59,596 nucleotides of DNA from an uncultured Bdellovibrionales bacterium (GCA_903926205.1 CAIYID010000076.1:1-59596), one strand, 5' to 3'. Counted from the first letter of the stretch, positions 33,703 to 44,124 are shown. Program-made: numbers and translations. The notes: generated from the sequence alone by a model not told the origin.

Positions 33703-33912
33703 GAGAGCTCCCTTTGAAAGGCTTAGAAATGAGGCAGTAAATAACTGCACCTAGTGCACAAGCCTCTTCGGAATTTGCTATTAACTTCTTTATGGCATTT
33801 GGTAGATAACAGGCAGTGTCAAAACAAAAACACAACAAAGGAGTTCTTGATAAAGCAGCTAGACCTAAGTCTAATCCGCTGGCGTTCAAGGGTGCTCACA
33901 AGGGGGTTCGTG

Positions 33913-35064
33913 ATGTTCCAACTGAAGACGTTTCTTGTTACTCTGACTTTGGTGTTTCAGGTTTCTGCACTGGCACAAAAGCTGGCTGGTCCAATTGATT
34001 TCTTTTATGCTCCAAAACCAGACGCGCATCAGCCAGTTATTGATGCAATCAATGCTTCAAAGCAAAGCGTGAAAATGGTGATGTTTCATCTTTCTGATCC
34101 AGCGGTGGGTTCGGCGTTGATGTCGGCGGCGAAACGTGGGATCGACGTGCGCGTGATTTTTGATAAGAGTGAATGGCGTAGTCCTAAGGATCAAAGCCTC
34201 GTTGCGGACATGAAAACAGCGGGTGTTAAAGCCGTGCAGGCGACAGCGGCCTTTCGAATCACTCATGAAAAAGCCATGGTGATTGATGACCAGCGCGCGA
34301 TGATTTCAACCATGAACCAAGTAAAAACTTTTATGGGCATGTTTGATATGGGGATTTTCACCACGGATAAAGATGTCATTGCCGAGTGGAACAAAGTCTT
34401 TGAGGCTGACTGGCAGAACGCGGCGGACGGCGGAAGTATCACTCCTCCTTTGACCAACGCTAATTTGCTTTGGAGTCCAATTAATTCTATTGATCGCTTA
34501 GTGGCTTTGATTGGCGGAGCTCATCATCGCATTGAATTAACCGTGGAAAATTTAAGTGAAGAGCATATTCAAAATGCCTTGTTTGATGCAGCTTCGCGGG
34601 GCGTGGCCGTGCGAGTGATTGTTCCGCAGTGTGACGTGGTCAAAGCAAATTTCAATTACCCTGCAGTGATGGCACTTCGTCTGGCGAAAGTGGATGCGCG
34701 TATGATGCCAGGACCGGCATCGACCAATACTCCTTATATTCATGCGAAAGCGATCGTTGCTGACCAGAATGTCGTTTATATGGGTTCAGAGAATTTTTCA
34801 TATAGTTCTTTGACACTGTCTCGGGAAGTGGGAATTATCGCCGAGGACTCAGATTTAGCGACAAAGGTGGATTTACTTTTTGAAGATTTGTGGCAAAAGT
34901 CGAATATGCCGCCGGCAGATCCAAATTACAAATGCGCAGCATTCGATGTGGGCACAAAAAGTCCAGCGCCTGATTCAGATGCTGGATCGGGTTCAGCTTC
35001 GGGAACATCAGTTTCTGGTACGAATTGGTTGGATCGTTTGATGATTCAACCAAGTCTCCACTGA
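33913..35064 (+). CDS. Exported phospholipase D-like protein
   Basis: A 383-residue secreted member of the phospholipase D superfamily, which cleaves phosphodiester bonds in phospholipids or nucleic acid. The signal peptide ends near VSALAQ. The two HKD motifs are present: ITHEKAMVIDDQRAM and YIHAKAIVADQNVVYMGSENFS. The second half repeats the first (VKMVMFHLSDPAVGSALMSA, ELTVENLSEEHIQNALFDAA). The C-terminus is a Ser/Gly-rich tail. GGGGG stands before the ATG at 33913; a GTG one codon earlier is also possible. The following gene, rlmE, starts 26 bases later. Periplasmic nucleases of this type (Nuc) also fit; the substrate is undecided. Confidence 0.8.
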   Translation: MFQLKTFLVTLTLVFQVSALAQKLAGPIDFFYAPKPDAHQPVIDAINASKQSVKMVMFHLSDPAVGSALMSAAKRGIDVRVIFDKSEWRSPKDQSLVADMKTAGVKAVQATAAFRITHEKAMVIDDQRAMISTMNQVKTFMGMFDMGIFTTDKDVIAEWNKVFEADWQNAADGGSITPPLTNANLLWSPINSIDRLVALIGGAHHRIELTVENLSEEHIQNALFDAASRGVAVRVIVPQCDVVKANFNYPAVMALRLAKVDARMMPGPASTNTPYIHAKAIVADQNVVYMGSENFSYSSLTLSREVGIIAEDSDLATKVDLLFEDLWQKSNMPPADPNYKCAAFDVGTKSPAPDSDAGSGSASGTSVSGTNWLDRLMIQPSLH

Positions 35065-35090
35065 GCTTGTTTGGTTTTTAAAGGAATTGA

Positions 35091-35684
35091 ATGAGTTATA
35101 ATCCACGCGATCATTATTTTAAAAAAGCCAAAGATCTAAATTTTGCGGCTCGTTCAGTATTTAAACTCGAAGAAATTGACCAGAAATTTAAAATCGTTAA
35201 GCCCGGTCAGACAGTTTTGGATTTGGGTGCCGCACCCGGTTCCTGGTCGCAATATTGCTCTCAAAAAATTGGGGCTCACGGACGCATTTTGGGAGTGGAT
35301 TTGTCGCCTGTGACCGTGCCATTGAAAAATGCGGTTTTTATTCAAGCTGATTTGCGAGATCTCAATTTAGAAAATGTTTTTGTAGAGCACGGCTTTACTC
35401 CACCCTTTGATTTAGTGATTTCTGATATGGCACCAAGGACGACTGGAATTCGAATCACAGATCAAGCGCGATCTGTGGAATTAGTGGAGCTCGCGATGGA
35501 GATTGCTCAAAAAAATCTGCGTTCCGGGGGCTCTTTCGTCGCGAAGCTTTTTCACTGCGAGGATTTTACAAAGCTTCGCGACGAAATTAAAAAACGCTAC
35601 GAAAAATTTGAAGCGATGAAGCCCGATTCCACCCGAAAAATCAGCAAAGAAATATTTTTAATCGGTCTTCGTAAAAAAGGCTAA
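35091..35684 (+). CDS. rlmE: 23S rRNA 2'-O-ribose U2552 methyltransferase RlmE
   Basis: Methylates the ribose of U2552 in the ribosomal A-site loop in the late 50S assembly step, using S-adenosylmethionine. The 197-residue protein matches FtsJ/RrmJ: NFAARSVFKLEEIDQKFKI with catalytic Lys, VLDLGAAPGSWSQY as the SAM loop, ISDMAPRTTG with catalytic Asp, GGSFVAKLFHCEDF with the second Lys, and SKEIFLIG with the Glu. All four of the K-D-K-E residues are thus visible. Its length is typical. AAAGGA lies six bases before the ATG. It is 26 bases behind the phospholipase D gene, possibly on the same mRNA, although function gives no link. Confidence 0.92.
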   Translation: MSYNPRDHYFKKAKDLNFAARSVFKLEEIDQKFKIVKPGQTVLDLGAAPGSWSQYCSQKIGAHGRILGVDLSPVTVPLKNAVFIQADLRDLNLENVFVEHGFTPPFDLVISDMAPRTTGIRITDQARSVELVELAMEIAQKNLRSGGSFVAKLFHCEDFTKLRDEIKKRYEKFEAMKPDSTRKISKEIFLIGLRKKG

Positions 35685-35722
35685 ACGCACTTTCGGCTAA
35701 GCACACTTGATCCACTTAAAGC

Positions 35723-35995
35723 CTACTGATTCCCCGCCAAAGGATGTAAATCCACTTTGAATTCGCTCTCATCAACAGCACGACGAACTGTTGCGATTTC
35801 CCTTTGTGAATTTGATTCCTCGTCTTGAGCTTTCGCGAGGCGAAGCTCGGAAACGGGCAAGTGCTTAAGGACAATCACGATCTCCTCATCAGGAGATTGG
35901 ATGGAATATTCCTCTCTTGACTCTGCGAGCACTTCAACCCCTAAGAGGAAAACAATGGCTAAAACTAAACCACCAAAAAGAAGGTCCCTGTTCAT
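35723..35995 (-). CDS. Small exported protein of unknown function
   Basis: A 90-residue protein beginning MNRDLLFGGLVLAIVFLLGV and ending its leader near VLAES, so it is exported or anchored by a single helix. The remaining 65 residues are acidic/polar (SPDEEIVIVLKHLPVSELRLA). Nothing is recognised. AGGGGGTGAGT precedes the ATG, a good ribosome site. The gene is single on its strand and converges with rlmE. Confidence 0.5.
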   Translation of the reverse strand: MNRDLLFGGLVLAIVFLLGVEVLAESREEYSIQSPDEEIVIVLKHLPVSELRLAKAQDEESNSQREIATVRRAVDESEFKVDLHPLAGNQ

Positions 35996-36103
35996 ACTCA
36001 CCCCCTGCAAAGAAGACAGTGGTGAGACAAAAAGGGGTTAATCCTTTTCTCAAGATCAATGCGTTAGCCTCGAAAATCTTACTAATTATGTCTATTATTA
36101 GCT

Positions 36104-37762
36104 CTACTTATGTCCGCGCACGACGGTCTTAAAGAAGTCATTACCTTTGTTATCGACAATGATGAAAGCGGGAAAATTTTTAACTTCAATTTTCCAAATA
36201 GCTTCCATGCCTAATTCTGGGTATTCCAGAACTTCCACTTTTGTGATGCATTCTTTGCCCAGGCGAGCCGCCGGTCCACCAACAGAACCTAAATAAAAGC
36301 CGCCATTCTGTTGACAAGAGTCTGTGATGCTCGACGTGCGATTTCCCTTACCCAACATGACCAAAGAGCCACCATGGCTTTGGAAGCTTGGAACATAGGG
36401 ATCCATGCGTTCTGAAGTGGTAGGTCCGAAAGAGCCTGAAGCAAAACCCTTCGGAGTTTTTGCGGGTCCTGCATAATAGACCGCAAATTTTTTCAAACAC
36501 TCTGGAAGTTTTCCTTCATTTTTTAATCTTTCATTGAGCTTCGCGTGAGCCACGTCACGGGCCACAATCATCGGACCGTTTAACATCACGCGCGTAGCAA
36601 CACTCAAACCATCAAGGATTTTGAGGGTCTCGCTCATCGGTTTATTGAGATCAATTTCCACCACGGGAAGGTTGGAGTCCTTCAAATCCGTCGGTAAATA
36701 TTGAGAAGGATTTTCTTCCAGTTGCTCAATAAAAATACCATCGCGCGTGATTTTTCCTTTGATCTGGCGATCCGCAGAGCAACTCACACCAAGCCCCACA
36801 GGGCAGCTCGCTCCATGCCGAGGCATGCGAATCACACGAGCATCGTGAGCCAAATATTTTCCGCCAAATTGTGCGCCGATTTTGGTTTCGCGTGCCCACT
36901 GTTCGACTTGGGCTTCCATCTTTAAATCACGGAAGGCTCGTCCATCAGCATTGCCTTCGGTCGGAAGATAATCAAGATACCCGGTGGACGCAAGTTTCAC
37001 GGTTTTCATGGTGTCCTCAGCAGAGGTGCCACCGATGACAAGCGCCAAGTGATAAGGGGGGCAGGCCGCAGTTCCAAGATTTCCCAATGCCTCGCGCACA
37101 AATTTTTCCATGGACTCTGGATTCAGCAACGCTTTGGTCTTTTGATACAAGTAAGATTTATTCGCACTCCCGCCACCCTTGGTGATGAAGAGAAAATTAA
37201 ACTCTTCTCCGGCGTCGGCATAAATATCAATTTGTGCGGGTAGATTATTTCCGGTGTTTTTTTCTTCATACATCGAAAGGGGGGCCATTTGAGAGTAGCG
37301 CAAATTTTTTCGTTGAAAAGTATTATAAATTCCTTCGCTGATCGCGAGTTTATCATCGGCGTCAGTGATGACATTTTGTCCTTTTTTTCCAAGAACGATG
37401 GCTGTCCCGGTGTCTTGGCAAGACGGAAAAACTCGCTCGGCGGCGATCACGGCATTTCGAAGTAAATCAATAGCGACGAAACGGTCATTGTCAGAGGCTT
37501 CAGGATCTTTCAAGATTTTTGTTAATTTTTCTAAGTGAGCTTTTCGGAGCAAGTGAGAAACATCATCCATGGCCACTTCCGTGAGCTTTCGAATAGCTTC
37601 AGGGTTGACAAAGAGGAATTCGCGCTCGGTTGTTTTTTGCTCGCCGGCGATGGCTGCGAGTTTTTTTAGTTCCACGCCTTCTTTGCCCAAGAATCTATAT
37701 TCGGTCTTGTCGTTAGATTTAGCAGCAGAAAAATCAAAAATGCTTTGGTATTTGAAGCTCAT
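36104..37762 (-). CDS. Class I fumarate hydratase (iron-sulfur)
   Basis: Converts fumarate to malate in the TCA cycle with an oxygen-labile [4Fe-4S] cluster. The 552 residues fit the fused single-chain FumA/FumB type: alpha-part with [17 protein letters not shown] and [16 protein letters not shown], and beta-part from about residue 360 with [30 protein letters not shown] and [20 protein letters not shown]. The Cys in SCQDTG, ACPPYH and SCQQNG are the expected cluster ligands. A weak GAGAAA is the only ribosome-site candidate. It follows the ABC-F gene by 16 bases and is probably read from the same mRNA. Numbering as fumA or fumB is not decided. Confidence 0.9.
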   Translation of the reverse strand: MSFKYQSIFDFSAAKSNDKTEYRFLGKEGVELKKLAAIAGEQKTTEREFLFVNPEAIRKLTEVAMDDVSHLLRKAHLEKLTKILKDPEASDNDRFVAIDLLRNAVIAAERVFPSCQDTGTAIVLGKKGQNVITDADDKLAISEGIYNTFQRKNLRYSQMAPLSMYEEKNTGNNLPAQIDIYADAGEEFNFLFITKGGGSANKSYLYQKTKALLNPESMEKFVREALGNLGTAACPPYHLALVIGGTSAEDTMKTVKLASTGYLDYLPTEGNADGRAFRDLKMEAQVEQWARETKIGAQFGGKYLAHDARVIRMPRHGASCPVGLGVSCSADRQIKGKITRDGIFIEQLEENPSQYLPTDLKDSNLPVVEIDLNKPMSETLKILDGLSVATRVMLNGPMIVARDVAHAKLNERLKNEGKLPECLKKFAVYYAGPAKTPKGFASGSFGPTTSERMDPYVPSFQSHGGSLVMLGKGNRTSSITDSCQQNGGFYLGSVGGPAARLGKECITKVEVLEYPELGMEAIWKIEVKNFPAFIIVDNKGNDFFKTVVRGHK

Positions 37763-37778
37763 TCTTTTCTCGTTTCCG

Positions 37779-39401
37779 TTATCCCTTTTGGGCTTTCTTT
37801 TCTAAATAGTAATCCCATGAGCCATCAGTCACAAGAAGTTGATTCTTGTCGAGCTCAAAAACTCGGGTGGTAATTTCGCGCAGGAAATGGCGATCATGGC
37901 TCACGATCATCACGGTGCCTGGAAATTGTTTTATCGCGTTTAGTAAAACTTCTCTCGAGACAATGTCCAAATGATTCGTGGGCTCATCCAAAATGAGCAA
38001 ATTGACAGGTTTAGCCAAAATAGTCGCGAGCACCACTCGACTTTTTTCACCACCAGAAAGAATGCTAATGCGTTTCTCGACGTCGTCGCCAGAAAATTTC
38101 ATCGTGCCGAGGAGATTTCGCACATAGCCTAAATTGGCGTTTGGAATATAAGAGTGCACTTCGTCTAAAACGGTGGAGTTTGGATCCAAAATATCCAAAG
38201 AGTTCTGACTGAAATAACCCACTTCAATATTTGCACCAATGGTGTATTTTCCGGAAGTGGGCTCTGCTTGGCCCGTTAAAATTTTCATCAGAGTGGACTT
38301 GCCGGCTCCGTTGACTCCGACGACCGCAATGCGATCCATGCGTTTCACCAGCGCATTGGCACCTTGGAAAACCAATTTGTCTTTTCGATCGGGTGTACTC
38401 CAAATTTTTCCTAAGTTTTCGATTTTCACCACCTCATCACCTCCGCGGGGAGGGGTGGGCCATTCAAAATCGATCACTCTGTCTTCAGTTGGAATTTCCA
38501 CCAAGTCAATTTTCTCGAGTTTTTTCACCCGCGACTGCACTTGTGCAGCGTGTGACGCTCTTGCTGCAAATCGCGCAATGAACTCATGTTCTTTGGCCAG
38601 CATATCTTCTTGGCGCTTGGCCGTTGCGATCAGCTGATCTTTGCGGATGGCTTTTTCTCGTTCATAATAATCATAATTGCCAGAGTAAACAGTCACGGTT
38701 TGATATGCGACTTCCACAATTTTTGTCACAAGGCGATTGAGAAAATCACGATCATGGCTGGTCATTAAGATAGAGCCCTTGAAATTTTGTAGCCAGGCTT
38801 CCAGCCAAACGATGCTTTCTAAATCCAAGTGATTCGTGGGCTCATCCATCAACAAAACATCAGGATTGATGGCAAGAATTTTCGCTAGAGCGATTCGCAT
38901 TTTCCAACCACCACTAAAACTTTCGGTGGGGCGGTGGTAGTCCTCAGGACCGATACCCAAGCCGGTGAGGATTTCGGCGGCACGGGATTCTAATTCATAA
39001 CCACCGATATGATCAAATTCGTGTTGAAGTTCGCCATACTCTTCCAAAACCTTGGTCATCTTGTCTTCGTCCATGGGCTCTGAAAGCTGATGTTCAAGCT
39101 CTGCTAAACGAGTTTTAATCGCCGAATAATTACCAACGCCGGAGATCACTTCTCCGATAGCAGAGTGGCCTTTCATTTCTTCGATATTTTGAGAAAAATA
39201 GCCGATTTTAATTTTATCGGGTTTCGATACCGCGCCGGCATCAACGCCTTCTTCATTCATAATAATGCGGAAGATGGTTGTCTTACCGGCGCCATTGGGA
39301 CCCACCAGGCCAATTTTTTCGCCAGGATTGATTTGGAATGAAGCATTCTTGTAGAGAATTTTATTCCCATATTGCTTTGCAACACCCGAAATATGAACCA
39401 T
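37779..39401 (-). CDS. ABC-F family ATPase
   Basis: A soluble tandem ABC ATPase that acts on ribosomes, not on membranes. The 540 residues hold two nucleotide-binding domains: Walker [17 protein letters not shown], signature [17 protein letters not shown], Walker [12 protein letters not shown]; and Walker [17 protein letters not shown], signature [16 protein letters not shown], Walker [13 protein letters not shown]. The linker between them, with [20 protein letters not shown], is the P-site-tRNA-interacting type. There are no membrane helices. The closest E. coli relatives are YbiT/Uup/EttA/YheS; I cannot tell which one by eye. The start at 39401 follows CAGGGAG; a longer reading to 39452 has none. 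It precedes fumarase by 16 bases. Confidence 0.88.
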   Translation of the reverse strand: MVHISGVAKQYGNKILYKNASFQINPGEKIGLVGPNGAGKTTIFRIIMNEEGVDAGAVSKPDKIKIGYFSQNIEEMKGHSAIGEVISGVGNYSAIKTRLAELEHQLSEPMDEDKMTKVLEEYGELQHEFDHIGGYELESRAAEILTGLGIGPEDYHRPTESFSGGWKMRIALAKILAINPDVLLMDEPTNHLDLESIVWLEAWLQNFKGSILMTSHDRDFLNRLVTKIVEVAYQTVTVYSGNYDYYEREKAIRKDQLIATAKRQEDMLAKEHEFIARFAARASHAAQVQSRVKKLEKIDLVEIPTEDRVIDFEWPTPPRGGDEVVKIENLGKIWSTPDRKDKLVFQGANALVKRMDRIAVVGVNGAGKSTLMKILTGQAEPTSGKYTIGANIEVGYFSQNSLDILDPNSTVLDEVHSYIPNANLGYVRNLLGTMKFSGDDVEKRISILSGGEKSRVVLATILAKPVNLLILDEPTNHLDIVSREVLLNAIKQFPGTVMIVSHDRHFLREITTRVFELDKNQLLVTDGSWDYYLEKKAQKG

Positions 39402-39601
39402 TGAGACTCCCTGTAGATAAGACAGAAATGGCCTTCCCGGCGATTCCCGCATTGGATCGGCTCACTCTGCCAAAAAAAGGGAAAAAAAACAGTAAAAAAA
39501 TCAAAAGTCTTGAGTTCTATGTCGGATGCAATGAAAATGAGCACTCGTTTTTTTAGGAGTGTTGCTCTCAAAGGGAGAGCCTTCTTGGTGGGAGGTCCTA
39601 A

Positions 39602-40483
39602 GTGTCCAGTCCGATAATTGATCTCGTGGGTGTTGAGGAGCGTGTGGCTCGTCTGAATTCACGAAGCATAAAAAAATCTTCAAAACAAGAAGCGCTGAAA
39701 ATGGCGCTATCTATGATGGATTTGACAACCTTGGAGGCTAAGGATACGCCCGGGAAAGTGCGCCAAATGTGCCAAAAAGCCATCACTCCCTACGAACTGA
39801 TGCCAGAGCTTCCGTCGGTCGCGGCCGTCTGTGTGTACCCAAATTTGGTTCGAGTGGCGAAAAAAGCTCTCGAAGGACATTCGGTGAAAGTGGCTGCCGT
39901 GGCCACGGCCTTTCCCTCAGGGATGAGTTCTCTCCGTTTTAAGTTGGAAGAGACCCGCTGGGCGGTGGCGGAGGGTGCTGATGAAATTGATATGGTGATT
40001 TCTCGTGGGAAGTTTTTTTCAGGAGATTACAATTACGTTTCTGATGAAATCGCAGCAGTGAAAGAAGCCTGCGGTACAGCACACCTAAAAGTGATTTTAG
40101 AAACAGGGGATCTTGCAACTTTGGATAATGTTCGTTTGGCTAGTGACATTGCTATGGAGGCCGGTGCCGATTTTATTAAAACCTCCACCGGAAAGATTCA
40201 ACCAGCAGCCACTCTTCCTGTGACTTTGGTGATGTTAGAAGCGATTCGAGATCATTATTACCGCACAGGAATAAAAATTGGAATGAAGCCCGCCGGTGGT
40301 ATTCAAACCGCCAAACTAGCGCTCCAATATTTGGTCATGGTGAAAGAAACTTTAGGTGAGGATTGGCTCACGCCTGATATGTTTCGTTTTGGTGCGAGTG
40401 TACTCGCGAACGATTTACTTCGACAAATCGTGAAAGAAAAAACCGGTCGTTACCAATCTTTTGATTATTTTTCTAAAGACTAA
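39602..40483 (+). CDS. deoC: Deoxyribose-phosphate aldolase
   Basis: Splits 2-deoxyribose-5-phosphate into glyceraldehyde-3-phosphate and acetaldehyde, the last step in using deoxyribose from DNA. The 293 residues have AAVCVYPNLVRVAKKALEGH, AEGADEIDMVISRGKF, KVILETGDL, then FIKTSTGKI, whose Lys forms the Schiff base, and IGMKPAGGIQTAKLAL, with the second active-site Lys. Length is within the family range. The start is GTG at 39602 with GGGAGG seven bases before. A short hairpin (GCTCTC / GAGAGC, 39564-39580) lies in its leader. It opens an operon with two aldehyde dehydrogenase genes, the first of which can oxidise the acetaldehyde. Confidence 0.92.
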   Translation: MSSPIIDLVGVEERVARLNSRSIKKSSKQEALKMALSMMDLTTLEAKDTPGKVRQMCQKAITPYELMPELPSVAAVCVYPNLVRVAKKALEGHSVKVAAVATAFPSGMSSLRFKLEETRWAVAEGADEIDMVISRGKFFSGDYNYVSDEIAAVKEACGTAHLKVILETGDLATLDNVRLASDIAMEAGADFIKTSTGKIQPAATLPVTLVMLEAIRDHYYRTGIKIGMKPAGGIQTAKLALQYLVMVKETLGEDWLTPDMFRFGASVLANDLLRQIVKEKTGRYQSFDYFSKD

Positions 40484-40494
40484 AGGAAGCAGCG

Positions 40495-42156
40495 ATGGCA
40501 AAAAACAACAAAACAAAATTGAACTCTAAAACAGTAAAAAAATTGAATAAAAGCTCCTCCCGTCTTCGCGCCGGGATTCTGGTCAAAGCCACTCAGAAAT
40601 CCGCGACGACTCCAACCAAACTTCCAGTTGTGCGAGTGGCCGGCGTTTCTGCTCTTGCTAAATCTTATGAGAAATCAACGAGGAACTTGGCGGGAAAATC
40701 CACTCCGAAACTGAAGTTTTCTACAACTTGGCAATACGCACCTTCTTTAGAAGCTACTGACCAAGTAAAGTTGGAAAAAAAATATGATCTTTTTATCAAC
40801 GGAAAATTCCAAGAGCCGAACTCAGGCAAATACTTTGCAACGCTGAACCCTGCGACGGAGAATAAAATTGCAGATGTAGCAGAAGCCAATGAGCAAGATG
40901 TGACCTTAGCGGTGAGTGCGGCCCGAAATGCTTATGACAATGTTTGGTCCCGCATGGCGGGAAAAGAGCGCGCAAAATATATTTTTAGAATTGCGCGCCT
41001 CATTCAAGAGAGAGCCAAAGAGCTTTCTATTATTGAGACCATGGATGGCGGAAAACCAGTGAGGGAATCCCGCACCGTGGATATTCCTTTAGCGGCCGCT
41101 CATTTTTTCTATTATGCGGGCTGGGCAGATAAAATGGAATTTGCTTTTCCAGGCCGTCAACCACAAGCCCTCGGTGTCGCTGGCCAAATCATTCCTTGGA
41201 ATTTTCCTCTGCTCATGGCCGCTTGGAAAATCGCCCCAGCGCTCGCCGCTGGAAATACGGTGGTCCTTAAGCCGGCAGAAACCACACCGCTCACAGCGCT
41301 GAAGTTGGCAGAAATTATTCAGCAAGCCGAACTTCCTCCAGGCGTGGTCAATATCATCACCGGCGCTGGCCCAACTGGTGCGGCTTTGGTCAATCATCCG
41401 GATTTGAATAAAATTGCTTTCACGGGCTCTACTGAAATCGGAAAAATCATTCAGCGAGCAGCCGCAGGAACCGGAAAAAAGCTCACCTTGGAACTAGGTG
41501 GGAAGAGTGCCAATATTATTTTTGAAGATGCGGCCATCGATCAAGCGGTTGAGGGAGTGGTGAATGCGATATTCTTTAACCAAGGTCATGTTTGTTGCGC
41601 GGGCTCGCGCCTGTTTGTGCAGGAGTCCGTGGCAGCAATGGTGATTCGTAAACTTCAAGATCGTTTGGAGTCTTTGAGTGTCGGTGATCCCTTGGACAAA
41701 AACACGGACATCGGGGCCATTAACTCAAAAATGCAATTAGATAAAATCAATGCCTATTTGGACGTGGGAGTGAAAGAGGGCGCTTTGATGTATCAAAACT
41801 CTTGTCCTCTACCAAAGAAAGGCTATTGGTGCCGCCCAACCATATTTACGGAAGTGGCGCAATCTCACAAAATTGTGCAAGAGGAAATTTTTGGCCCAGT
41901 TTTGACCGTGCAAACTTTCCGCACTCCAGAAGAGGCCATTGAGAAAGCGAATAACACACCTTACGGTTTGGCTGGCGGAATTTGGACCGAAAAAGGTTCA
42001 AAGATTTTTAAACTAACGAGCCAAATTCGGGCGGGAGTTTTGTGGGCGAACACCTATAATAAATTTGATCCGACGTCTCCTTTTGGTGGTTATAAAGAGA
42101 GCGGTATGGGACGTGAAGGTGGTGTTCACGGTTTACTTCCTTACGTGAAATTTTAA
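40495..42156 (+). CDS. NAD-dependent aldehyde dehydrogenase with a basic N-terminal extension
   Basis: Oxidises an aldehyde, here probably the acetaldehyde from DeoC, to its acid. The 553 residues include [15 protein letters not shown] with the general-base Glu, [11 protein letters not shown] with catalytic Cys near residue 367, the cofactor loop [12 protein letters not shown] and [10 protein letters not shown]. The first 75 residues are a Lys/Ser/Thr-rich basic tail ([16 protein letters not shown]) before FINGKFQEP, where the normal ALDH fold begins; such a tail is unusual and may bind nucleic acid, protein or a membrane. AAAGGAAG lies before the ATG. It starts 12 bases after deoC and is followed by a half-length homologue. 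Confidence 0.88.
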   Translation: MAKNNKTKLNSKTVKKLNKSSSRLRAGILVKATQKSATTPTKLPVVRVAGVSALAKSYEKSTRNLAGKSTPKLKFSTTWQYAPSLEATDQVKLEKKYDLFINGKFQEPNSGKYFATLNPATENKIADVAEANEQDVTLAVSAARNAYDNVWSRMAGKERAKYIFRIARLIQERAKELSIIETMDGGKPVRESRTVDIPLAAAHFFYYAGWADKMEFAFPGRQPQALGVAGQIIPWNFPLLMAAWKIAPALAAGNTVVLKPAETTPLTALKLAEIIQQAELPPGVVNIITGAGPTGAALVNHPDLNKIAFTGSTEIGKIIQRAAAGTGKKLTLELGGKSANIIFEDAAIDQAVEGVVNAIFFNQGHVCCAGSRLFVQESVAAMVIRKLQDRLESLSVGDPLDKNTDIGAINSKMQLDKINAYLDVGVKEGALMYQNSCPLPKKGYWCRPTIFTEVAQSHKIVQEEIFGPVLTVQTFRTPEEAIEKANNTPYGLAGGIWTEKGSKIFKLTSQIRAGVLWANTYNKFDPTSPFGGYKESGMGREGGVHGLLPYVKF

Positions 42157-42188
42157 TTTTTTAAATAAAGAAATCGAAGGTTTTAACA

Positions 42189-43049
42189 ATGGAAAACAGA
42201 ATCAGTGTTCAAAAAACTTATAAAATTTATGTTGACGGTAAATTTCCAAGAACAGAGTCCGGCCGATTTTTCGAGTTTAAATCGCCGAAGGGAAATATGA
42301 CGGCGAATGTTTCCCTTTGCTCGCGTAAAGATTTTCGTGATGCTGTGGTTGCGGCACGCGCGGCTCAGCCCAAGTGGGCGAGCGCTTCGGCCTACAATCG
42401 TGGTCAAATTCTTTATCGAATTGCGGAAATGTTGGAGGGGCGACGCTCGCAATTTGTTGAGGAGCTTATTTGGGAAGGCTCCTCCGAAGTGCAAGCACAG
42501 GCGGAAGTTTCAGCAAGCATTGATCGTTTAGTTTATTACGCAGGATGGTCAGATAAGTATCAACAAATTTTTAGTGCTGTGAATCCGGTGGCCTCCAGTC
42601 ATTTTAATTTTTCAGTTTTGGAGCCCACTGGCGTGGTGGGGATTATTTGCCCTGAGAGCACGGCTCTTTTAGGCTTAGTGTCACTGATGGCTCCTATCAT
42701 CGTTGGGGGAAATTCTTGTGTGATTCTTTCTTCGAGTTCAAAGCCACTGAGCTCGATCACCTTTGCGGAAGTGCTAGAGACTTCTGATGTGCCAGCGGGC
42801 GTTGTTAATATTTTAACAGGGATGCGTGCAGAGCTCGTGAAGCAGTTTGCGCAGCACATGGATGTGAATGCCTTAGCCATTTGCGGCGATGAAAACGAAA
42901 AATCTTTGTGTGAGGTGGAGGCCGTTGAAAATCTTAAACGTGTTCGTGCCTATGATATCCAAGATTGGGCCTTGAGCTTGGCGCAGGGACCTTATTTTAT
43001 TTCAGATTTTCAGGAAATCAAAACCACTTGGCATCCGATTGGAATTTAG
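42189..43049 (+). CDS. Aldehyde dehydrogenase-like protein lacking the catalytic half
   Basis: A 286-residue protein that matches only the N-terminal cofactor-binding half of an aldehyde dehydrogenase: YKIYVDGKFPRTESGR, AAQPKWASASAYNRGQILYR, LVYYAGWSDKYQQIF, VLEPTGVVGIICPE and VPAGVVNILTGM. It stops before the Glu and Cys active-site regions and ends in a short unique tail (TTWHPIGI). The reading frame is clean, with GAAGG before the ATG, so this looks like a maintained protein and not a broken gene. An inactive partner for the preceding enzyme, forming mixed oligomers, is an attractive guess. Similar deoC-ALDH-ALDH clusters occur in other bacteria; whether their second member is also catalytically dead would be worth comparing. 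Confidence 0.75.
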   Translation: MENRISVQKTYKIYVDGKFPRTESGRFFEFKSPKGNMTANVSLCSRKDFRDAVVAARAAQPKWASASAYNRGQILYRIAEMLEGRRSQFVEELIWEGSSEVQAQAEVSASIDRLVYYAGWSDKYQQIFSAVNPVASSHFNFSVLEPTGVVGIICPESTALLGLVSLMAPIIVGGNSCVILSSSSKPLSSITFAEVLETSDVPAGVVNILTGMRAELVKQFAQHMDVNALAICGDENEKSLCEVEAVENLKRVRAYDIQDWALSLAQGPYFISDFQEIKTTWHPIGI

Positions 43050-43173
43050 ACTTGAGCTTGTGAGAGGTTTCTTTGTTAGCGTTTATTTATTGTTCAGTTA
43101 AATAAGTATTAAATAGTTGTTGCAATTCTTAGTCATTTTCGATGGGATTGATTTCAAACCTTTGGAGGGGCGA

Positions 43174-44055
43174 ATGAAAATTTTAATGAGTGTTCTGGTG
43201 TTGTTCTTGGCGTTAGGTGCGCAAGCGAAGCATGGTATCATGCAAATACAAAATCGGGTGACACCGAAAATGTCCATGATGAGTAAAAAAGATAATTTGG
43301 TGTACTACGGTGGACCGGTGATTTCGAATGTTCGGCTTTACACAGTTTTTTGGGGACCAAAAGTCGATTCAAAATTGAAACAAGATATGCCAAAATTTTA
43401 CTCTGCCTATGTGAGCAGCGCGCAAATGGAATGGCTTGATCAGTACAACACTCGTCTTCAATCGGTGAGTCACACTGAGGGTACGAATCAACATATCGGC
43501 CGTGGTAACTATGGCGGAGATTTTGAGATCACGCCAAAAAATACAAGCACGAATTTGCAAGATGCAGATGTCCAAGCGGAATTGGAATATCAAATTGCAC
43601 AAAATATTTTGCCTAAACCGGATGAAAATTCTTTGTACATGATTCATTTTCCAATGAATGTGAAAATCACCATTGAAGGACAATCATCATGTAGCTCTTT
43701 CTGTGCGTATCACGAAGGATTTAAATCGAAAACTTTCGGTAATGTTTTTTATGGTGTGATGCCTGATTTGAAATCTTCAGGTTGCTCCTTTTCATGTGCA
43801 ATGGGAAGCTCCTCTTTTAATGCCACAACTTATGTGTCTTCTCATGAGTTAGTTGAAGCAGTGACTGATCCATTTCCAACTCCAGGAAGTCATCCGGCTT
43901 TTCCACAAGCGTGGAATACGACTGGCGGAGAAGAGATTGCAGATGTTTGCGAAACAAGTTCGACTTTGACAGCAGGCGGAACCGTTTTTGCTATCACTAA
44001 ACTTTGGGATAATTCGATTGGTGCTTGCAGCAGTGCGACTTATACAAATCCATAG
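43174..44055 (+). CDS. Secreted HELxEAVTDP protein, putative zinc hydrolase
   Basis: A 293-residue exported protein, signal cut near AQA. VYYGGPVISNVRLYTVFWGP near the start and SSHELVEAVTDP near residue 222 are followed by a GGEEIADVCE segment and a final WDNSIGAC. This set (HELxEAVTDP and GEExxDxC) recurs in bacterial secreted proteins that I know by pattern, partly similar to the plant EXORDIUM/PHI-1 domain. The His-Glu and later Glu/Asp could hold zinc, but the normal HExxH is altered to HELVEA, so protease activity is not certain. Six Cys suggest disulphides. GGAGGGG precedes the ATG at 43174; the reading from 43117 lacks a site. A strong terminator follows, so it is transcribed alone. 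Confidence 0.6.
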   Translation: MKILMSVLVLFLALGAQAKHGIMQIQNRVTPKMSMMSKKDNLVYYGGPVISNVRLYTVFWGPKVDSKLKQDMPKFYSAYVSSAQMEWLDQYNTRLQSVSHTEGTNQHIGRGNYGGDFEITPKNTSTNLQDADVQAELEYQIAQNILPKPDENSLYMIHFPMNVKITIEGQSSCSSFCAYHEGFKSKTFGNVFYGVMPDLKSSGCSFSCAMGSSSFNATTYVSSHELVEAVTDPFPTPGSHPAFPQAWNTTGGEEIADVCETSSTLTAGGTVFAITKLWDNSIGACSSATYTNP

Positions 44056-44094
44056 TTTGTAATATACGAAGTTCTAATGAGAATCTTTTTTATC

Positions 44095-44124
44095 GGGCGT
44101 CCACCACGGACGCCCAATTTTTTT
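44095..44124 (+). terminator. Rho-independent terminator after the HELxEAVTDP gene
   Basis: GGGCGTCC, loop ACCAC, GGACGCCC, then AA and seven T. A perfect 8-bp GC-rich stem. Confidence 0.9.

Noticed and set aside
33754-33912. Longer N-terminus for the phospholipase D protein
   Set aside because: It would bury the signal peptide; the ribosome site lies before 33913.
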